This document shows, in pieces, positions 8,777 through 19,370 of a DNA stretch of 64,000 bases. The stretch lies in the NCBI RefSeq assembly GCF_021654035.1, contig NZ_JAJPDW010000004.1, forward strand, positions 62,001 to 126,000, given 5' to 3'. This DNA comes from Microbacterium aurantiacum. Lineage in GTDB: Bacteria > Actinomycetota > Actinomycetes > Actinomycetales > Microbacteriaceae. The position numbers and the translations under genes were made by a program. Within the stretch, counting starts at the first letter, position 1; the number at the start of each line of letters is the position of its first letter. The notes under the pieces are model-generated. The model did not search any database and had not been told where the DNA came from. It was given only the letters and a program-made list of their open reading frames with translations.

Positions 8777-8782
8777 GGCCCG

Positions 8783-8788
8783 AGCCTA
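8783..8788 (-). promoter_or_regulatory. leaderless -10 element of the PLP enzyme gene
   Basis: TAGGCT on the minus strand, then six bases, then ATG 8776. No ribosome-binding site is present. Confidence 0.65.
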
Positions 8789-8790
8789 GG

Positions 8791-8811
8791 ACGCAGGTCT
8801 GCGACCTGCGT
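8791..8811. terminator. short hairpin downstream of sufT
   Basis: A 9-bp perfect inverted repeat (8791-8799, 8803-8811) with a three-base loop lies between the sufT stop and the promoter of the PLP enzyme gene. It could end the suf transcript; no T run follows, so this is tentative. Confidence 0.4.
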
Positions 8812-8859
8812 GCTCCCGCGTCACGGGGCGAAACGGCCGTGCGCCGCACCAGCCCGCCG

Positions 8860-9189
8860 TCAGATGGCGAAGCCGAGGGCGCGCATCATGTCGCGCCCGT
8901 CGTCGGTGATCCGCTCCGGTCCCCACGGCGGCATCCACACCCAGTTGATGCGGAAGCGATCCACCACGTTGTCGAGCGACTGCGCGGTCTGCTCCTCCAG
9001 CACATCGGTGAGCGGGCAACCGGCCGATGTGAGCGTCATATGGATGACCAGGGCGTCGTTCTCGTCGTCCCAGCCGAGGTCGTAGATGAGTCCCAGATCG
9101 ACGACGTTGATCCCCAGCTCGGGGTCCATGACGTCCTTCAGGGCCTCGGTGACCTCGTCGAACTTCTCAGGCGAGAGGGTTGCGGTCAT
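8860..9189 (-). CDS. sufT: Metal-sulfur cluster assembly factor SufT (DUF59/MIP18 family)
   Basis: A 109-residue DUF59 protein with VMDPELGINVVDLGLIYDL near residues 20-38 and the conserved TSAGCPLTD around the single key cysteine. Family members help mature or deliver Fe-S clusters. It is the last gene of the suf operon. The ATG at 9189 has no ribosome-binding site; TAGGAT lies six bases upstream and overlaps the sufC stop codon, so sufT may also be made from its own leaderless transcript. SufS and SufU, which usually precede SufT in actinobacteria, are absent. Confidence 0.92.
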   Translation of the reverse strand: MTATLSPEKFDEVTEALKDVMDPELGINVVDLGLIYDLGWDDENDALVIHMTLTSAGCPLTDVLEEQTAQSLDNVVDRFRINWVWMPPWGPERITDDGRDMMRALGFAI

Positions 9190-9198
9190 GTAACGATC

Positions 9199-9993
<795 letters not shown>

Positions 9994-10007
9994 AGTGGCT
10001 ACCTTCT

Positions 10008-10337
10008 TCAGTCGACTGCTTTGGTCACGGTGGGATCGATGAGCACATCGTCGCCGTCGATCGTGACCTCGTAAACGGGAACCGGCTCGTACGCCGGCAG
10101 ATTCAGGGGGCGTCCGGTGCGGAGCGAGAACGCCGATCCGTGAGCCCAGCACTCCAGGGTGTCGCCCTCGACGAAACCGTCCGAGAGCGAGATGTCGCCG
10201 TGGGTGCAGGTGTCGCCGATGGCGTGGACGACTCCCTCACCGTCGAGCACCACGGCCATCGGCACGCCGTCGACCTCGACGCGCACCGCCGTGTCCTGCT
10301 CGAGGTCGCTGAGGTTCAGCACCTTCTGCGCGCTCAT
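10008..10337 (-). CDS. Rieske-type 2Fe-2S ferredoxin of the suf operon
   Basis: A 109-residue soluble Rieske domain. The cluster ligands are Cys44-x-His46 and Cys63-x2-His66 (CTHG and CWAHG). Related proteins are annotated as non-haem iron oxygenase ferredoxin subunits, but the position between sufD and sufC is a conserved actinobacterial arrangement and suggests electron supply to, or cluster transfer within, the SUF system. ATG 10337 overlaps the sufD stop (ATGA). Confidence 0.93.
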   Translation of the reverse strand: MSAQKVLNLSDLEQDTAVRVEVDGVPMAVVLDGEGVVHAIGDTCTHGDISLSDGFVEGDTLECWAHGSAFSLRTGRPLNLPAYEPVPVYEVTIDGDDVLIDPTVTKAVD

Positions 10338-11515
10338 GCCCGCTCCTCCGTGGCCAGCTCGGCCTCGATCGCGGCCATCAGCTCTTCTTCCAGCGAGGGG
10401 ATGCCGGTCTTCTGGACGATCTCGGCGAGGAAGCCGAGGACGACGAGGCGACGGGCCTCTTCTTCGGAGATGCCGCGGGCCTGCAGGTAGAACAGCTGCT
10501 CGTCATCGAAGCGCCCCGTGGCGCTGGCGTGTCCGGCGCCGACGATGTCGCCGGTCTCGATCTCGAGGTTCGGGATCGAGTCCGCCCGCGCCCCGTCGGT
10601 CAGGACGAGGTTGCGGTTCGCCTCGTAGGAGTCGGTGCCGACGGCGTCGCGACCGATCAGGACGTCGCCGATCCACACCGTGTGCGCGCTCGCGCCCTGG
10701 AGCGCCCCCTTGTACAGGACGTCGCCGACGGTGTGAGGCCCCTTGTGATGGAGGTAGACCTGGCTCTCGAGGTGCTGCTCCGCGTCCGCGAACGACAGTC
10801 CGTACAGGCGTCCGTCCGCGCCGGCGCCGGCGAGCTCCACCGAGGGGTTCACGCGCACGAGCGCCCCGCCGAGGCTCACGACCGTGTGGCGGAGCGTCGC
10901 GTCGCGATCGACGCGCGCCTGGTGCGACGCGGCATGGACGGCGTCGTCGGCCCACTGCTGGACCGAGACCACATCGAGAGCGGCTCCGTCGCGGACGATG
11001 ATCTCGACGTTCTGCGCCAGCGTCGCCGATCCGCGGTGACGCAGGAGGACCGTGGCGCGCGAGTGCGGCAGCGCCTCCAGGACGATGTGCGCGTGCGCGC
11101 GACCGCCCTGACCTTCGATGTCGAGGACGATCGGCGTGTCGATCACCGTGTCCGCGGGGATGCGCACGAGGTGCGCCGTCCGCTCCTGCGACCAGGCCAC
11201 GGCGGCGACGCGGTCCTCGGGCCGGAAGACCTCGCCGCGCGGCGCCTGGCCGACCTCGAGTTCAGCGCTCTCGACACCATCGGGAAGCGTGGTGCCGACG
11301 CGCACGGCGCCCTCCTCGCCCGCGACGTCGTCGAAGAGCGTTTCGAGAAGCCGGATCGGAGTGTGCTTCCAGTTGACTTCGCGCCCGGTCGGGACGCCGA
11401 AGTCCTCCGGCGCGAACGAGGTCAGCCGCTCGGAGCGGGTCTGCACCGGCACGAACGCGGCGGCAGGGTCGATGTGGCCCTCCGCCGCGGCGGGGGCCTG
11501 GGTCGCTGTCGTCAT
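10334..11515 (-). CDS. sufD: Fe-S cluster assembly protein SufD
   Basis: A 393-residue SufBD-family protein with the right-handed beta-helix core (VLLRHRGSATLAQNVEIIVRDGA and later repeats) and the C-terminal FLAEIVQKTG helix. It is scaffold partner of SufB. ATG 11515 shares one base with the sufB stop (TGATG), and the stop overlaps the Rieske gene start. The frame continues upstream inside sufB, but the N-terminus [14 protein letters not shown] fits the family. Confidence 0.96.
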   Translation of the reverse strand: MTTATQAPAAAEGHIDPAAAFVPVQTRSERLTSFAPEDFGVPTGREVNWKHTPIRLLETLFDDVAGEEGAVRVGTTLPDGVESAELEVGQAPRGEVFRPEDRVAAVAWSQERTAHLVRIPADTVIDTPIVLDIEGQGGRAHAHIVLEALPHSRATVLLRHRGSATLAQNVEIIVRDGAALDVVSVQQWADDAVHAASHQARVDRDATLRHTVVSLGGALVRVNPSVELAGAGADGRLYGLSFADAEQHLESQVYLHHKGPHTVGDVLYKGALQGASAHTVWIGDVLIGRDAVGTDSYEANRNLVLTDGARADSIPNLEIETGDIVGAGHASATGRFDDEQLFYLQARGISEEEARRLVVLGFLAEIVQKTGIPSLEEELMAAIEAELATEERA

Positions 11516-12933
11516 CAGCCGACGGATCCTTCCATGCCCATCTCGATGAGCTTGTTGAGTTCGAGGGCGTACTCCATCGGCAGCTCGCGTGCGATGGGCT
11601 CGATGAAGCCACGCACGATCATCGCCATCGCCTCGTCCTCGGGGAGTCCCCGGCTCATGAGGTAGAAGAGCTGCTCCTCGCTGACCTTCGAGACCGTGGC
11701 CTCGTGTCCCAGCTGCACGTCGTCGACGCGGATGTCGATCGCGGGGTAGGTGTCCGAACGTGAGATCGTGTCGACCAGGAGCGCATCGCATCGCACCGTG
11801 TTGGCGCTGTGGTGCGCGTTCGCGTCGACGCGGACCTCTCCGCGGTAGCCGGCGCGGCCACCGCCGCGGGCGATGGACTTCGACACGATCGACGACTGCG
11901 TGTAGGGCGCCATGTGGATCATCTTGGCGCCGGCATCCTGATGCTGGCCGGGGCCGGCGAAGGCGACCGACAGGGTCTCGCCCTTGGCGTGCTCGCCCAT
12001 GAGGAAGATCGACGGGTACTTCATCGTCACCTTGGAGCCGATGTTGCCGTCGACCCACTCCATCGTCGCGCCCTCGTGGGCGACGGCGCGCTTGGTGACG
12101 AGGTTGTAGACGTTGTTCGACCAGTTCTGGATGGTCGTGTAACGCACGCGCGCGTTCTTCTTCACGATGATCTCGACGACCGCCGAGTGCAGCGAGTCCG
12201 ACTTGTAGATCGGCGCGGTGCAGCCCTCGATGTAGTGGACGTAGGACCCCTCGTCGGCGATGATCAGCGTCCGCTCGAACTGCCCCATGTTCTCGGTGTT
12301 GATGCGGAAGTACGCCTGAAGCGGGATGTCCACGTGCACGCCGGGCGGCACGTAGACGAACGATCCGCCGGACCACACCGCGGTGTTCAGCGCCGCGAAC
12401 TTGTTGTCGCCCGCGGGGATCACCGTTCCGAAGTACTCCTCGAAGAACTCCGGGTGCTCGCGGAGCGCCGTGTCGGTGTCCATGAAGATGACGCCCTGCG
12501 CTTCGAGGTCCTCGCGGATCTGGTGGTAGACGACCTCGGACTCGTACTGCGCGGCGACACCCGCCACGAGGCGCTGACGCTCGGCCTCGGGGATCCCGAG
12601 CCGCTCGTAGGTGTTCTTGATGTCCTCGGGCAGGTCTTCCCAGGTCTGGGCCTGCTTCTCCGTGGACCGCACGAAGTACTTGATGTTGTCGAAGTCGATG
12701 GCGGAGAGGTCGGCCCCCCACGTCGGCATCGGCTTGCGGCCGAAGAGCTGGTACCCCTTGAGGCGGGTCTTCAGCATCCATTCGGGTTCGGACTTCAGCG
12801 CGGAGATCCCGCGGACCACGTCCTCGTTGATTCCCCGCTGAGCCACCGCGCCGGCCGCGTCGGTGTCGTGCCAGCCGAATTCGTAGACCCCCAGGCCGTC
12901 AAGCTCTGGGCGGTCGATCAGCACATCAGACAT
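11515..12933 (-). CDS. sufB: Fe-S cluster assembly protein SufB
   Basis: A 472-residue SufB, of normal length. Conserved blocks are [32 protein letters not shown] and [18 protein letters not shown]; they surround the beta-helix core on which the nascent cluster forms. No intein interrupts it, unlike mycobacterial SufB. It is the first gene of the operon, with GGAGGAGAACGAGACG before ATG 12933. A SufR-type regulator gene, which usually precedes sufB in actinobacteria, is missing here. Confidence 0.97.
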   Translation of the reverse strand: MSDVLIDRPELDGLGVYEFGWHDTDAAGAVAQRGINEDVVRGISALKSEPEWMLKTRLKGYQLFGRKPMPTWGADLSAIDFDNIKYFVRSTEKQAQTWEDLPEDIKNTYERLGIPEAERQRLVAGVAAQYESEVVYHQIREDLEAQGVIFMDTDTALREHPEFFEEYFGTVIPAGDNKFAALNTAVWSGGSFVYVPPGVHVDIPLQAYFRINTENMGQFERTLIIADEGSYVHYIEGCTAPIYKSDSLHSAVVEIIVKKNARVRYTTIQNWSNNVYNLVTKRAVAHEGATMEWVDGNIGSKVTMKYPSIFLMGEHAKGETLSVAFAGPGQHQDAGAKMIHMAPYTQSSIVSKSIARGGGRAGYRGEVRVDANAHHSANTVRCDALLVDTISRSDTYPAIDIRVDDVQLGHEATVSKVSEEQLFYLMSRGLPEDEAMAMIVRGFIEPIARELPMEYALELNKLIEMGMEGSVG

Positions 12934-13034
12934 CGTCTCGTTCTCCTCCGGGTCTGGCGGTGTCATCCGCTCCGGCCCCCCTGATCCACCGGTGGAGTTA
13001 CCGGCGGGGAAAGCCGCTGGGTGGACCCTCTCCT

Positions 13035-13052
13035 GGCGCCGGAATCGGCGCC
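13035..13052. repeat. inverted repeat in the sufB/ctaA divergent promoter region
   Basis: GGCGCCG, GAAT, CGGCGCC: 7-bp arms with a 4-base spacer, immediately before TAAACT (13053-13058, a TANNNT match on the plus strand). It may be an operator for sufB, ctaA or both. Confidence 0.4.
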
Positions 13053-13065
13053 TAAACTGTTCGGA

Positions 13066-13100
13066 AGGGGTTGCGCCCGACGGCGCGCGACCGAACCCCT
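13066..13100. repeat. second inverted repeat in the sufB/ctaA region
   Basis: AGGGGTT (13066-13072) and AACCCCT (13094-13100) flank a 21-base GC-rich centre. It could be an operator or a leader hairpin of ctaA. Function unknown. Confidence 0.3.
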
Positions 13101-13173
13101 CGATTCTACAGGTTCCGCCTTCCCTCCGGCCCGCGCCGGGCGCCCGGCGGCATCCGACCCAGGAGGTCCTCCC

Positions 13174-14322
13174 ATGTCCGCGCCCGCGACCGCCACCCCT
13201 CGTCCGCGCCGACTGCCGGGTCGGATCGGCGGTCCGCTGCGTGTTTTCGCGTGGTTGTCGTTCCTCGCCGAAGTCCTCATCATCGGCACCGGCGGGGCCG
13301 TCCGACTGACCGGCTCCGGTCTCGGATGCCCCACGTGGCCGCGCTGCACGGCCGATTCGATCGTGCCCACCCCGGAGATGGGGATCCACGGCGTCATCGA
13401 GTTCGGGAACAGGACGCTCACCGGTCTCGTGGGCATCCTCGCGCTCGCCGTCGTGATCGGGATCATCGTCCGCACCGGCGGCCGCCGGGCGCTGCCGCCG
13501 ACCCTGTGGTTCGCGCTCGGCGGAATTATCGGGGCCGGGGCCGCCGTCGCACTCGGCGTCGCGCTGGACATCCCGGCCGGCCCTCTCGCCAACGGCATCC
13601 TCCTCGTCGCGGTGATCGCGGCCGCCGTGCGCTCCGTCCGGACCACTCCGACACGTCGAGACCTCGTGGTGCTGGCCTGGCTCGTCCTGATCGGCGTCGT
13701 CGCGCAGGCCCTCGTCGGCGGCATCACGGTCCTGACGGGACTGAACCCCTTCATCGTCGGCTTCCACTACGTGGTGTCGGTGGGTCTGGTCTGCATCACC
13801 GCCGCGTTCCTCGTCAGGATGAACCGCCCCGACCTTCCCCGCGTCTCCGCCGTCGCGCCGTGGCTGCGGTGGACGGCCCGCGGCGCAGTCCTCGCCCTCG
13901 TCGTCACGATCGTCTTCGGCATCCTCACCACCGGCGCGGGGCCCCACTCCGGCGACCCGGACGCCGGCCGGAGCGGATTCGACGCGGAGCTGCTGGAGCA
14001 CATCCACGCGTGGCCCAGCTACCTCCTGTTCGCCCTGACGATCGCCCTCGTCGTCGGAGCGTGGCGTCAGCGCGAGCTGACCCCCCTGCTCGCCCGCTGG
14101 AGCATCGCGCTGCTCGCGGCGGAACTCGTCCAGATCGCGGTCGGTCTGTTTCAGGCGAGGAACGGCCTGCCGATCCTCGCCGTGGGCGTCCACATGGTTC
14201 TCGCCGCGCTCACGGCGGCCGCGATGACCGCGGTGGTGCTGCACCTGTCCCGTCCGGCGAACGGACTCCCGGATGCCGAGCCCCGGGTCGCGGCGGACGA
14301 CCACGTCGAGGTCCGCGCCTGA
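13174..14322 (+). CDS. ctaA: Heme A synthase CtaA (COX15 family)
   Basis: A 382-residue membrane protein with about eight helices. [14 protein letters not shown] near residues 45-58 carries the conserved cysteine pair; heme-ligand histidines are seen in [26 protein letters not shown] and GVHMVL. It oxidises the heme O methyl group to heme A for cytochrome aa3 oxidase. A strong AGGAGGT at 13161-13167 lies six bases before ATG 13174; the open frame continues upstream but without better starts. It is divergent from sufB and close to ctaB, which makes its substrate. Confidence 0.94.
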   Translation: MSAPATATPRPRRLPGRIGGPLRVFAWLSFLAEVLIIGTGGAVRLTGSGLGCPTWPRCTADSIVPTPEMGIHGVIEFGNRTLTGLVGILALAVVIGIIVRTGGRRALPPTLWFALGGIIGAGAAVALGVALDIPAGPLANGILLVAVIAAAVRSVRTTPTRRDLVVLAWLVLIGVVAQALVGGITVLTGLNPFIVGFHYVVSVGLVCITAAFLVRMNRPDLPRVSAVAPWLRWTARGAVLALVVTIVFGILTTGAGPHSGDPDAGRSGFDAELLEHIHAWPSYLLFALTIALVVGAWRQRELTPLLARWSIALLAAELVQIAVGLFQARNGLPILAVGVHMVLAALTAAAMTAVVLHLSRPANGLPDAEPRVAADDHVEVRA

Positions 14323-14367
14323 CGCGTCCGGTGCGGCCCTCACAGCCGATTCATCGACGACGCACAC

Positions 14368-14399
14368 GAACGGCGGAAGCGCGCCGTTCAGACTGAACG
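14368..14399. repeat. two mutually exclusive hairpins after ctaA
   Basis: GAACGGCG/CGCCGTTC (14368-14375, 14382-14389) and CGTTCAG/CTGAACG (14385-14391, 14393-14399) share bases and cannot form together. Probably part of the ctaA terminator or the leader of the next gene; weakly supported. Confidence 0.3.
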
Positions 14400-14439
14400 A
14401 CGCCGTGATCCCCTCACGGCCCGATCAGGAGGATGACGC

Positions 14440-14919
14440 ATGACCACCAGACCCCCGCTCGCCCGCAGCATCCCCTTCTGGGTGCTCCTCGTCGGATCGG
14501 TCGCGACCACGGCCGTCGGCGCGTGGCTGGTCTCCGACCGGCTCGGCATCATGACCGCCACCCTGAACGACGGCACCGCGACCGGCGTCGAGGTGTATGT
14601 CGGTCAGTCCGTCGCCGTCCTCGGCGCCATCCTCATCGGCGCCGGTGTGATCGGCATCCTGCTGGCTCTCACCGTCGCCGCCGCCGCGTCGCTCCGCCCG
14701 CACGCCGTCACGGCGCCGCCCGTCTACGTCGCGCCGGACACTGCGACGCCCACCGGCCCCGCAGACGTCGCCGACGAACCGGTGACGACGGCCCCCTCCG
14801 CGGATGCCGCGGACCTCGACGACGCCGCACGCGACGGAGACGCTGCGGGCGCGACGGACGCCGGCGAGGCGCCCGTCGCGGACGACGCCAATCTGGAGAA
14901 GACCTCCACGTCGCGCTGA
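14440..14919 (+). CDS. Small two-helix membrane protein of unknown function
   Basis: A 159-residue protein with two membrane helices (about residues 10-32 and 52-78) separated by a short loop, then an 80-residue acidic, alanine/threonine/aspartate-rich tail of low complexity. I do not recognise a domain. Similar proteins in this family of bacteria have been labelled as dinucleotide-utilising enzymes, which the sequence does not support. AGGAGG at suitable distance supports ATG 14440. It sits between ctaA and ctaB, so a link to cytochrome oxidase assembly is possible but not shown. Confidence 0.7.
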   Translation: MTTRPPLARSIPFWVLLVGSVATTAVGAWLVSDRLGIMTATLNDGTATGVEVYVGQSVAVLGAILIGAGVIGILLALTVAAAASLRPHAVTAPPVYVAPDTATPTGPADVADEPVTTAPSADAADLDDAARDGDAAGATDAGEAPVADDANLEKTSTSR

Positions 14920-14945
14920 CACGTCGCACCACCGCGCCGTGAAGG

Positions 14946-14985
14946 AGGAAGGGCCGGGCATCCGAACGGATGGCCGGCCCTTCCT
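14946..14985. terminator. bidirectional terminator between the small membrane protein and ctaB
   Basis: A long hairpin: AGGAAGGGCCGG (14946-14957) pairs with CCGGCCCTTCCT (14974-14985), and the inner CATCCG/CGGATG pair continues the stem after one G-G mismatch, with an AA loop. It lies between convergent genes. Confidence 0.85.
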
Positions 14986-15004
14986 CGTATCGTCTACGAG
15001 GTGG

Positions 15005-15952
15005 TCACCAGGGAAGCAGCGGGTCCACGGCGATCGCGACGAACAGCAGGGTCAAGTACGTGATCGACGCGTGGAAGACGCGCATGGGGCGCGGCTCCGT
15101 ACCTCGCACCGCCCGCGTGTAGAGACGGTGGGACTCGTAGATGAACCATCCGCCGAACACGAGCGCGGAGACGGTGTACACGACGCCCATGCCGGCGACG
15201 GGGATGAGTAGCAGCGAGCAGGCGACGGTCGCCCAGGCGTACAGGATGACCTGCAGGCCCACCTGCGACCCGGCCCGGGTCGCACCGAGCATGGGCACCT
15301 GGACCTCTTCGTACTGGTCCTTGTACTTCATCGACAGCGGCCAGTAGTGCGGCGGGGTCCAGAGGAAGACGAGGGCGAAGAGGATGACCGGCGGCCACGC
15401 GAGCGACCCCGTGACCGCGCTCCAGCCGATCACGACCGGGAAGCACCCGGCGATCCCGCCCCAGACGATGTTCTGCTCGGTGCGGCGCTTGAGGATCATC
15501 GTGTAGATCACGACGTAGAAGAAGATCGCTCCCGCGGACAGCGCGGCGGCGAGTGCGTTCGTCGTCGCCCAGAGCCATACCGTCGAGAAGACCGCGAGCG
15601 ACCACGCGAAGATCAGAGCGCCGCGGGGCGACACCTCGCCCGTCACGAGCGGGCGGTTCACGGTCCGCTGCATGTGCGCGTCGATGTCGCGATCGAGGTA
15701 CATGTTGAACGCCGCGGCGGAGCCGGCGCTGGCGGTCCCGCCGATGACCGTCGCCAGGACGAGCCAGATGTCCGGCAGACCGCCCTGGGCCAGGATCATG
15801 ACCGGGACCGTCGTCACCAGCAGCAGCTCGAGCACGCGGGGTTTCATCAGAGCCACGTACGCGCGCACCGCGCGACCGAAGGAGGGGCGCGTGTCGCGGA
15901 CCGTGGCGTCCGTCCCGACCGTCGACGTGATGTCCATCTCCCCCGCAATCAC
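15005..15952 (-). CDS. ctaB: Protoheme IX farnesyltransferase (heme O synthase) CtaB
   Basis: A 315-residue UbiA-type prenyltransferase with about nine helices. NMYLDRDID is the NxxxDxxxD Mg-diphosphate motif and [17 protein letters not shown] the second conserved loop. It transfers farnesyl to heme B, giving heme O for CtaA. The GTG at 15952 is the first start after an in-frame stop; GGGAGGA lies eleven bases upstream, somewhat far. TAGACT (15974-15979, minus strand) is a likely -10. It is divergent from tkt, as in other actinobacteria. Confidence 0.95.
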   Translation of the reverse strand: MIAGEMDITSTVGTDATVRDTRPSFGRAVRAYVALMKPRVLELLLVTTVPVMILAQGGLPDIWLVLATVIGGTASAGSAAAFNMYLDRDIDAHMQRTVNRPLVTGEVSPRGALIFAWSLAVFSTVWLWATTNALAAALSAGAIFFYVVIYTMILKRRTEQNIVWGGIAGCFPVVIGWSAVTGSLAWPPVILFALVFLWTPPHYWPLSMKYKDQYEEVQVPMLGATRAGSQVGLQVILYAWATVACSLLLIPVAGMGVVYTVSALVFGGWFIYESHRLYTRAVRGTEPRPMRVFHASITYLTLLFVAIAVDPLLPW

Positions 15953-15973
15953 CGCAAGTCAAATCCTCCCAAG

Positions 15974-15979
15974 TCTATG
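15974..15979 (-). promoter_or_regulatory. putative -10 of ctaB
   Basis: TAGACT on the minus strand, about 20 bases before the ctaB GTG, giving a short leader that keeps the GGGAGGA site. Confidence 0.4.
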
Positions 15980-16054
15980 GCATGCCGCCGAGGCGACCGG
16001 CGGCCGGGATCGTCATACGAGGGCACGCATGACGGGCGGCGCATACCCCTTCGC

Positions 16055-16060
16055 TATGCT
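16055..16060 (+). promoter_or_regulatory. putative -10 of the tkt operon
   Basis: TATGCT in the ctaB/tkt intergenic stretch (15953-16161) fits TANNNT and would give a leader of about 95 bases. No -35 is clear, and no recognisable operator is seen in the rest of the stretch. Confidence 0.35.
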
Positions 16061-16161
16061 GAGGTCCACACGCGCGCCCAGCGCCGAATCCTCCTTCTCC
16101 TCACGGAAATGTCCTCGGGGATCGACCACGTCCGGGCGCGGCTCTTGAGAAAGGCGGCCCG

Positions 16162-18258
16162 GTGTCGGAACTGCGTTGGGATGAGATCGATCGGCGCGCG
16201 GTGGACACCGCCCGCGTCCTCGCTGCGGATGCAGTCGAGAAGGTGGGCAACGGGCACCCGGGAACGGCGATGAGCCTGGCCCCCGCGGCGTACCTGCTGT
16301 ATCAGCGGGTGATGAACCATGACCCGAAGGACGTCCACTGGGCCGGACGCGACCGGTTCATCCTGTCGGCGGGCCACTCCTCGCTGACCCAGTACGTGCA
16401 GCTGTACCTCGGCGGCTTCGGCCTCGAGCTGGACGACCTGAAGTCCCTGCGCACCTGGGGCTCGAAGACGCCGGGACACCCCGAGTTCGGCCACACCGAC
16501 GGCGTGGAGATCACCACCGGACCGCTCGGCCAGGGCCTCGCCTCGGCCGTCGGATTCGCTTACGCGGCTCGTTTCGAGCGCGGCCTCTTCGACCCGGAGG
16601 CGGCGGCCGGCACCTCGCCGTTCGACCACCACGTCTACGTGATCGCCGGTGACGGCGACTTGCAGGAGGGTGTGACGAGCGAGGCCTCGAGCCTCGCCGG
16701 TCACCAGCAGCTCGGCAACCTCGTGGCGATCTACGACTCCAACCAGATCTCGATCGAGGACGACACGAACGTCGCCTACACCGAGGACGTCGCCGCCCGG
16801 TACGAGGCCTACGGCTGGCACGTGCAGACCGTGGACTGGAAGCGCACGGGCGAGTACGTCGAAGATGTCGCCGAGCTCCACGCCGCGATCGAGGCGGCCA
16901 AGGGTGAGACCGACAAGCCTTCCCTCATCATCCTGCGCACGATTATCGGATGGCCGTCCCCGGGCAAGCAGAACACCGGCAAGATCCACGGTTCGGCACT
17001 CGGCGCGGACGAGCTCAAGGCGACCAAGGAGGTGCTCGGCTTCGATCCCGAGCAGTCCTTCGCCGTCGCCGAAGATGTGATCGCCCACACCCGCGCCCTC
17101 GCCGAGCGTGCCGCGGAGGCACGCGTGCAGTGGCAGCAGAAGTGGGACGCGTGGGCCGATGCCAACCCGGAGCGCAAGGCGCTGTGGGACCGGCTCGAGG
17201 CTCGCGAGCTGCCGGCGGACGTCGCCGCCGCGCTTCCTTCGTTCGAATCCGGCAAGGACGTCTCGACCCGTGCCGCCTCCGGCGTGGTGCTCAACGCCCT
17301 CGCCGAGGTCCTTCCCGAGCTCTGGGGCGGATCGGCGGACCTGGCCGAATCCAACCTCACCACCATCAAGTCGGCGAAGTCGTTCATCCCCGCCCAGTGG
17401 TCGACCCACGAATGGTCCGGCGACCCCTACGGCCGTGTGCTCCACTTCGGCATCCGCGAGCACGCCATGGGCGCGATCATCAACGGGATCGTGCTGCACG
17501 GCCCGACGCGCGCCTTCGGCGGGACGTTCCTGATCTTCAGCGACTACATGCGCCCCGCGGTGCGCCTGGCCGCGCTGATGAACATCCCGAGCCTCTTCGT
17601 CTGGACGCACGACTCCGTCGCACTGGGCGAAGACGGACCCACCCACCAGCCGATCGAGCAGCTCGCCTCCCTGCGCGCCATCCCGAACTTCACGGTGGTG
17701 CGTCCCGCGGACGCCAACGAGACCGCGGTGGCATGGCTCGAACTCCTGCGTCGGAACGAGGGCCCCGGTGGTCTCGCGCTGACCCGCCAGAACATCCCGG
17801 TGTTCGAGCGCGGCGACGGAGACGCCTCGGGTGACGTGTTCGCCAGCGCAGAGCTGACCGCCAAGGGCGCGTACATCCTCGCGGAGGCGCCGAACGGCAG
17901 CCCCGACGTCATCCTCGTCGCCACAGGGTCGGAAGTGCAGTTGGCCGTCGAAGCCCGCGCGACGCTGGCCGAGGAGGGTGTCAACGCCCGCGTCGTGTCG
18001 GCACCGTCGCTGGAATGGTTCGCCGAGCAGGACGAGGCGTACCGCGAAAGCGTGCTGCCCCGTGCCGTGAAGGCGCGCGTCTCGGTCGAAGCCGGACTCG
18101 CCCTCAGCTGGCGCGACATCGTCGGGGACACCGGACGCTCCGTCTCCATCGAGCACTTCGGAGCGAGCGCCGACTACAAGACCCTTTTCCAGAAGTTCGG
18201 CATCACCGCCGAGGCCGTCGTCGCGGCGGCTCGCGAAACGATCCAGGAGAACGCATGA
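16162..18258 (+). CDS. tkt: Transketolase
   Basis: A 698-residue transketolase. GDGDLQEG at 163-170 begins the thiamine-diphosphate motif; GNGHPG, SAGHSS and [19 protein letters not shown] are catalytic and substrate-binding blocks. It moves C2 units in the non-oxidative pentose phosphate pathway. A GTG start at 16162 preceded by AAAGGCGG gives the family N-terminus. It heads a six-gene operon tkt-tal-pgi-zwf-opcA-pgl; its stop overlaps the tal start (ATGA). Confidence 0.97.
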   Translation: MSELRWDEIDRRAVDTARVLAADAVEKVGNGHPGTAMSLAPAAYLLYQRVMNHDPKDVHWAGRDRFILSAGHSSLTQYVQLYLGGFGLELDDLKSLRTWGSKTPGHPEFGHTDGVEITTGPLGQGLASAVGFAYAARFERGLFDPEAAAGTSPFDHHVYVIAGDGDLQEGVTSEASSLAGHQQLGNLVAIYDSNQISIEDDTNVAYTEDVAARYEAYGWHVQTVDWKRTGEYVEDVAELHAAIEAAKGETDKPSLIILRTIIGWPSPGKQNTGKIHGSALGADELKATKEVLGFDPEQSFAVAEDVIAHTRALAERAAEARVQWQQKWDAWADANPERKALWDRLEARELPADVAAALPSFESGKDVSTRAASGVVLNALAEVLPELWGGSADLAESNLTTIKSAKSFIPAQWSTHEWSGDPYGRVLHFGIREHAMGAIINGIVLHGPTRAFGGTFLIFSDYMRPAVRLAALMNIPSLFVWTHDSVALGEDGPTHQPIEQLASLRAIPNFTVVRPADANETAVAWLELLRRNEGPGGLALTRQNIPVFERGDGDASGDVFASAELTAKGAYILAEAPNGSPDVILVATGSEVQLAVEARATLAEEGVNARVVSAPSLEWFAEQDEAYRESVLPRAVKARVSVEAGLALSWRDIVGDTGRSVSIEHFGASADYKTLFQKFGITAEAVVAAARETIQENA

Positions 18259-19370
18259 GCACCCCCACCGAACAGCTCGCCGCCGCGGGCGTCAGCATCT
18301 GGCTCGACGACCTCTCACGTGAGCGCATCACGTCCGGCAACCTGACCGAGCTCATCACCAGCCGCAACGTCAGTGGAGTCACGACCAACCCGACGATCTT
18401 CGCCACGGCCCTGTCGCAGGGCGCGGCCTACGAGGAGCAGGTCGCCTCGCTCGCCGCTCGCGGTGCCGTGGCCGATCAGGCCATCTTCGAGATCACCACC
18501 GACGACGTGCGTGAGGCCGCGGACATCTTCCGCCCCGTCTACGACGCCACCGGCGGAGTGGACGGACGGGTGTCGATCGAGGTCTCCCCCGATCTCGCCC
18601 ACGACACCGCCGCCACGGTCGACCAGGCCGTTCAGCTGTGGGAGCGCGTCGACCGCCCGAACGCTCTCATCAAGATCCCCGCCACGAAGGCCGGCCTCCC
18701 GGCGATCACCGCGGTGATCGCACAGGGCATCTCGGTCAACGTCACGCTGATCTTCAGCCTGGAGCGCTACGCCGAGGTCATCGACGCGTACCTGACCGGA
18801 CTCGAGCAGGCCCAGGCCGCCGGGCACGACCTCGCCGGCATCCACTCGGTGGCGTCGTTCTTCGTCTCGCGGGTGGACACCGAGGTCGACAAGCGCCTCA
18901 CGGCGATCGGCGGCGACGCCGAGCAGCTGAAGTCCAAGGCCGGTGTCGCCAACGCCCGTCTGGCGTTCGAGCTCTTCCAGAAGGAGTTCGCCACCGGCCG
19001 CGCCCAGGCGCTGGTCAACGCCGGCGCGAACCTCCAGCGTCCGCTGTGGGCATCCACCGGCGTCAAGGACCCGGCGCTCCCGGACACCCTCTACGTGACC
19101 GAGCTGGTCGCGCCGGGCACGGTCAACACCATGCCCGAGAAGACGCTCGAGGCCACGTTCGACCACGCGGAGATCTCCGGCGACACGATCACCGGCAACT
19201 ACGGCGACGCACACGAGGTCTTCGACCGCCTCGCCGCAGCGGGGATCGACCTCGTCGAGGTGACCCAGCTGCTCGAGGACGAAGGCGTGGAGAAGTTCAT
19301 CGCCTCCTGGCACGAGCTCCAGCAGACCGTCACGGAGGCGCTGCGCTCCGCCCAGGAGACATCCGCATGA
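18255..19370 (+). CDS. tal: Transaldolase
   Basis: A 371-residue actinobacterial-length transaldolase. [14 protein letters not shown] and the Schiff-base Lys140 in [11 protein letters not shown] are present. It transfers dihydroxyacetone units between sugar phosphates. ATG 18255 overlaps the tkt stop; the frame is open further upstream inside tkt but that is shadow. Its stop overlaps the pgi start, so tal and pgi remain separate genes even though their order mirrors known Tal-Pgi fusion proteins. Confidence 0.97.
   Translation: MSTPTEQLAAAGVSIWLDDLSRERITSGNLTELITSRNVSGVTTNPTIFATALSQGAAYEEQVASLAARGAVADQAIFEITTDDVREAADIFRPVYDATGGVDGRVSIEVSPDLAHDTAATVDQAVQLWERVDRPNALIKIPATKAGLPAITAVIAQGISVNVTLIFSLERYAEVIDAYLTGLEQAQAAGHDLAGIHSVASFFVSRVDTEVDKRLTAIGGDAEQLKSKAGVANARLAFELFQKEFATGRAQALVNAGANLQRPLWASTGVKDPALPDTLYVTELVAPGTVNTMPEKTLEATFDHAEISGDTITGNYGDAHEVFDRLAAAGIDLVEVTQLLEDEGVEKFIASWHELQQTVTEALRSAQETSA

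Noticed and set aside
11515-14367. Apparent 950-residue SufB
   Set aside because: The upstream half lies antisense to ctaA; SufB starts at 12933 with GGAGGAG before it.
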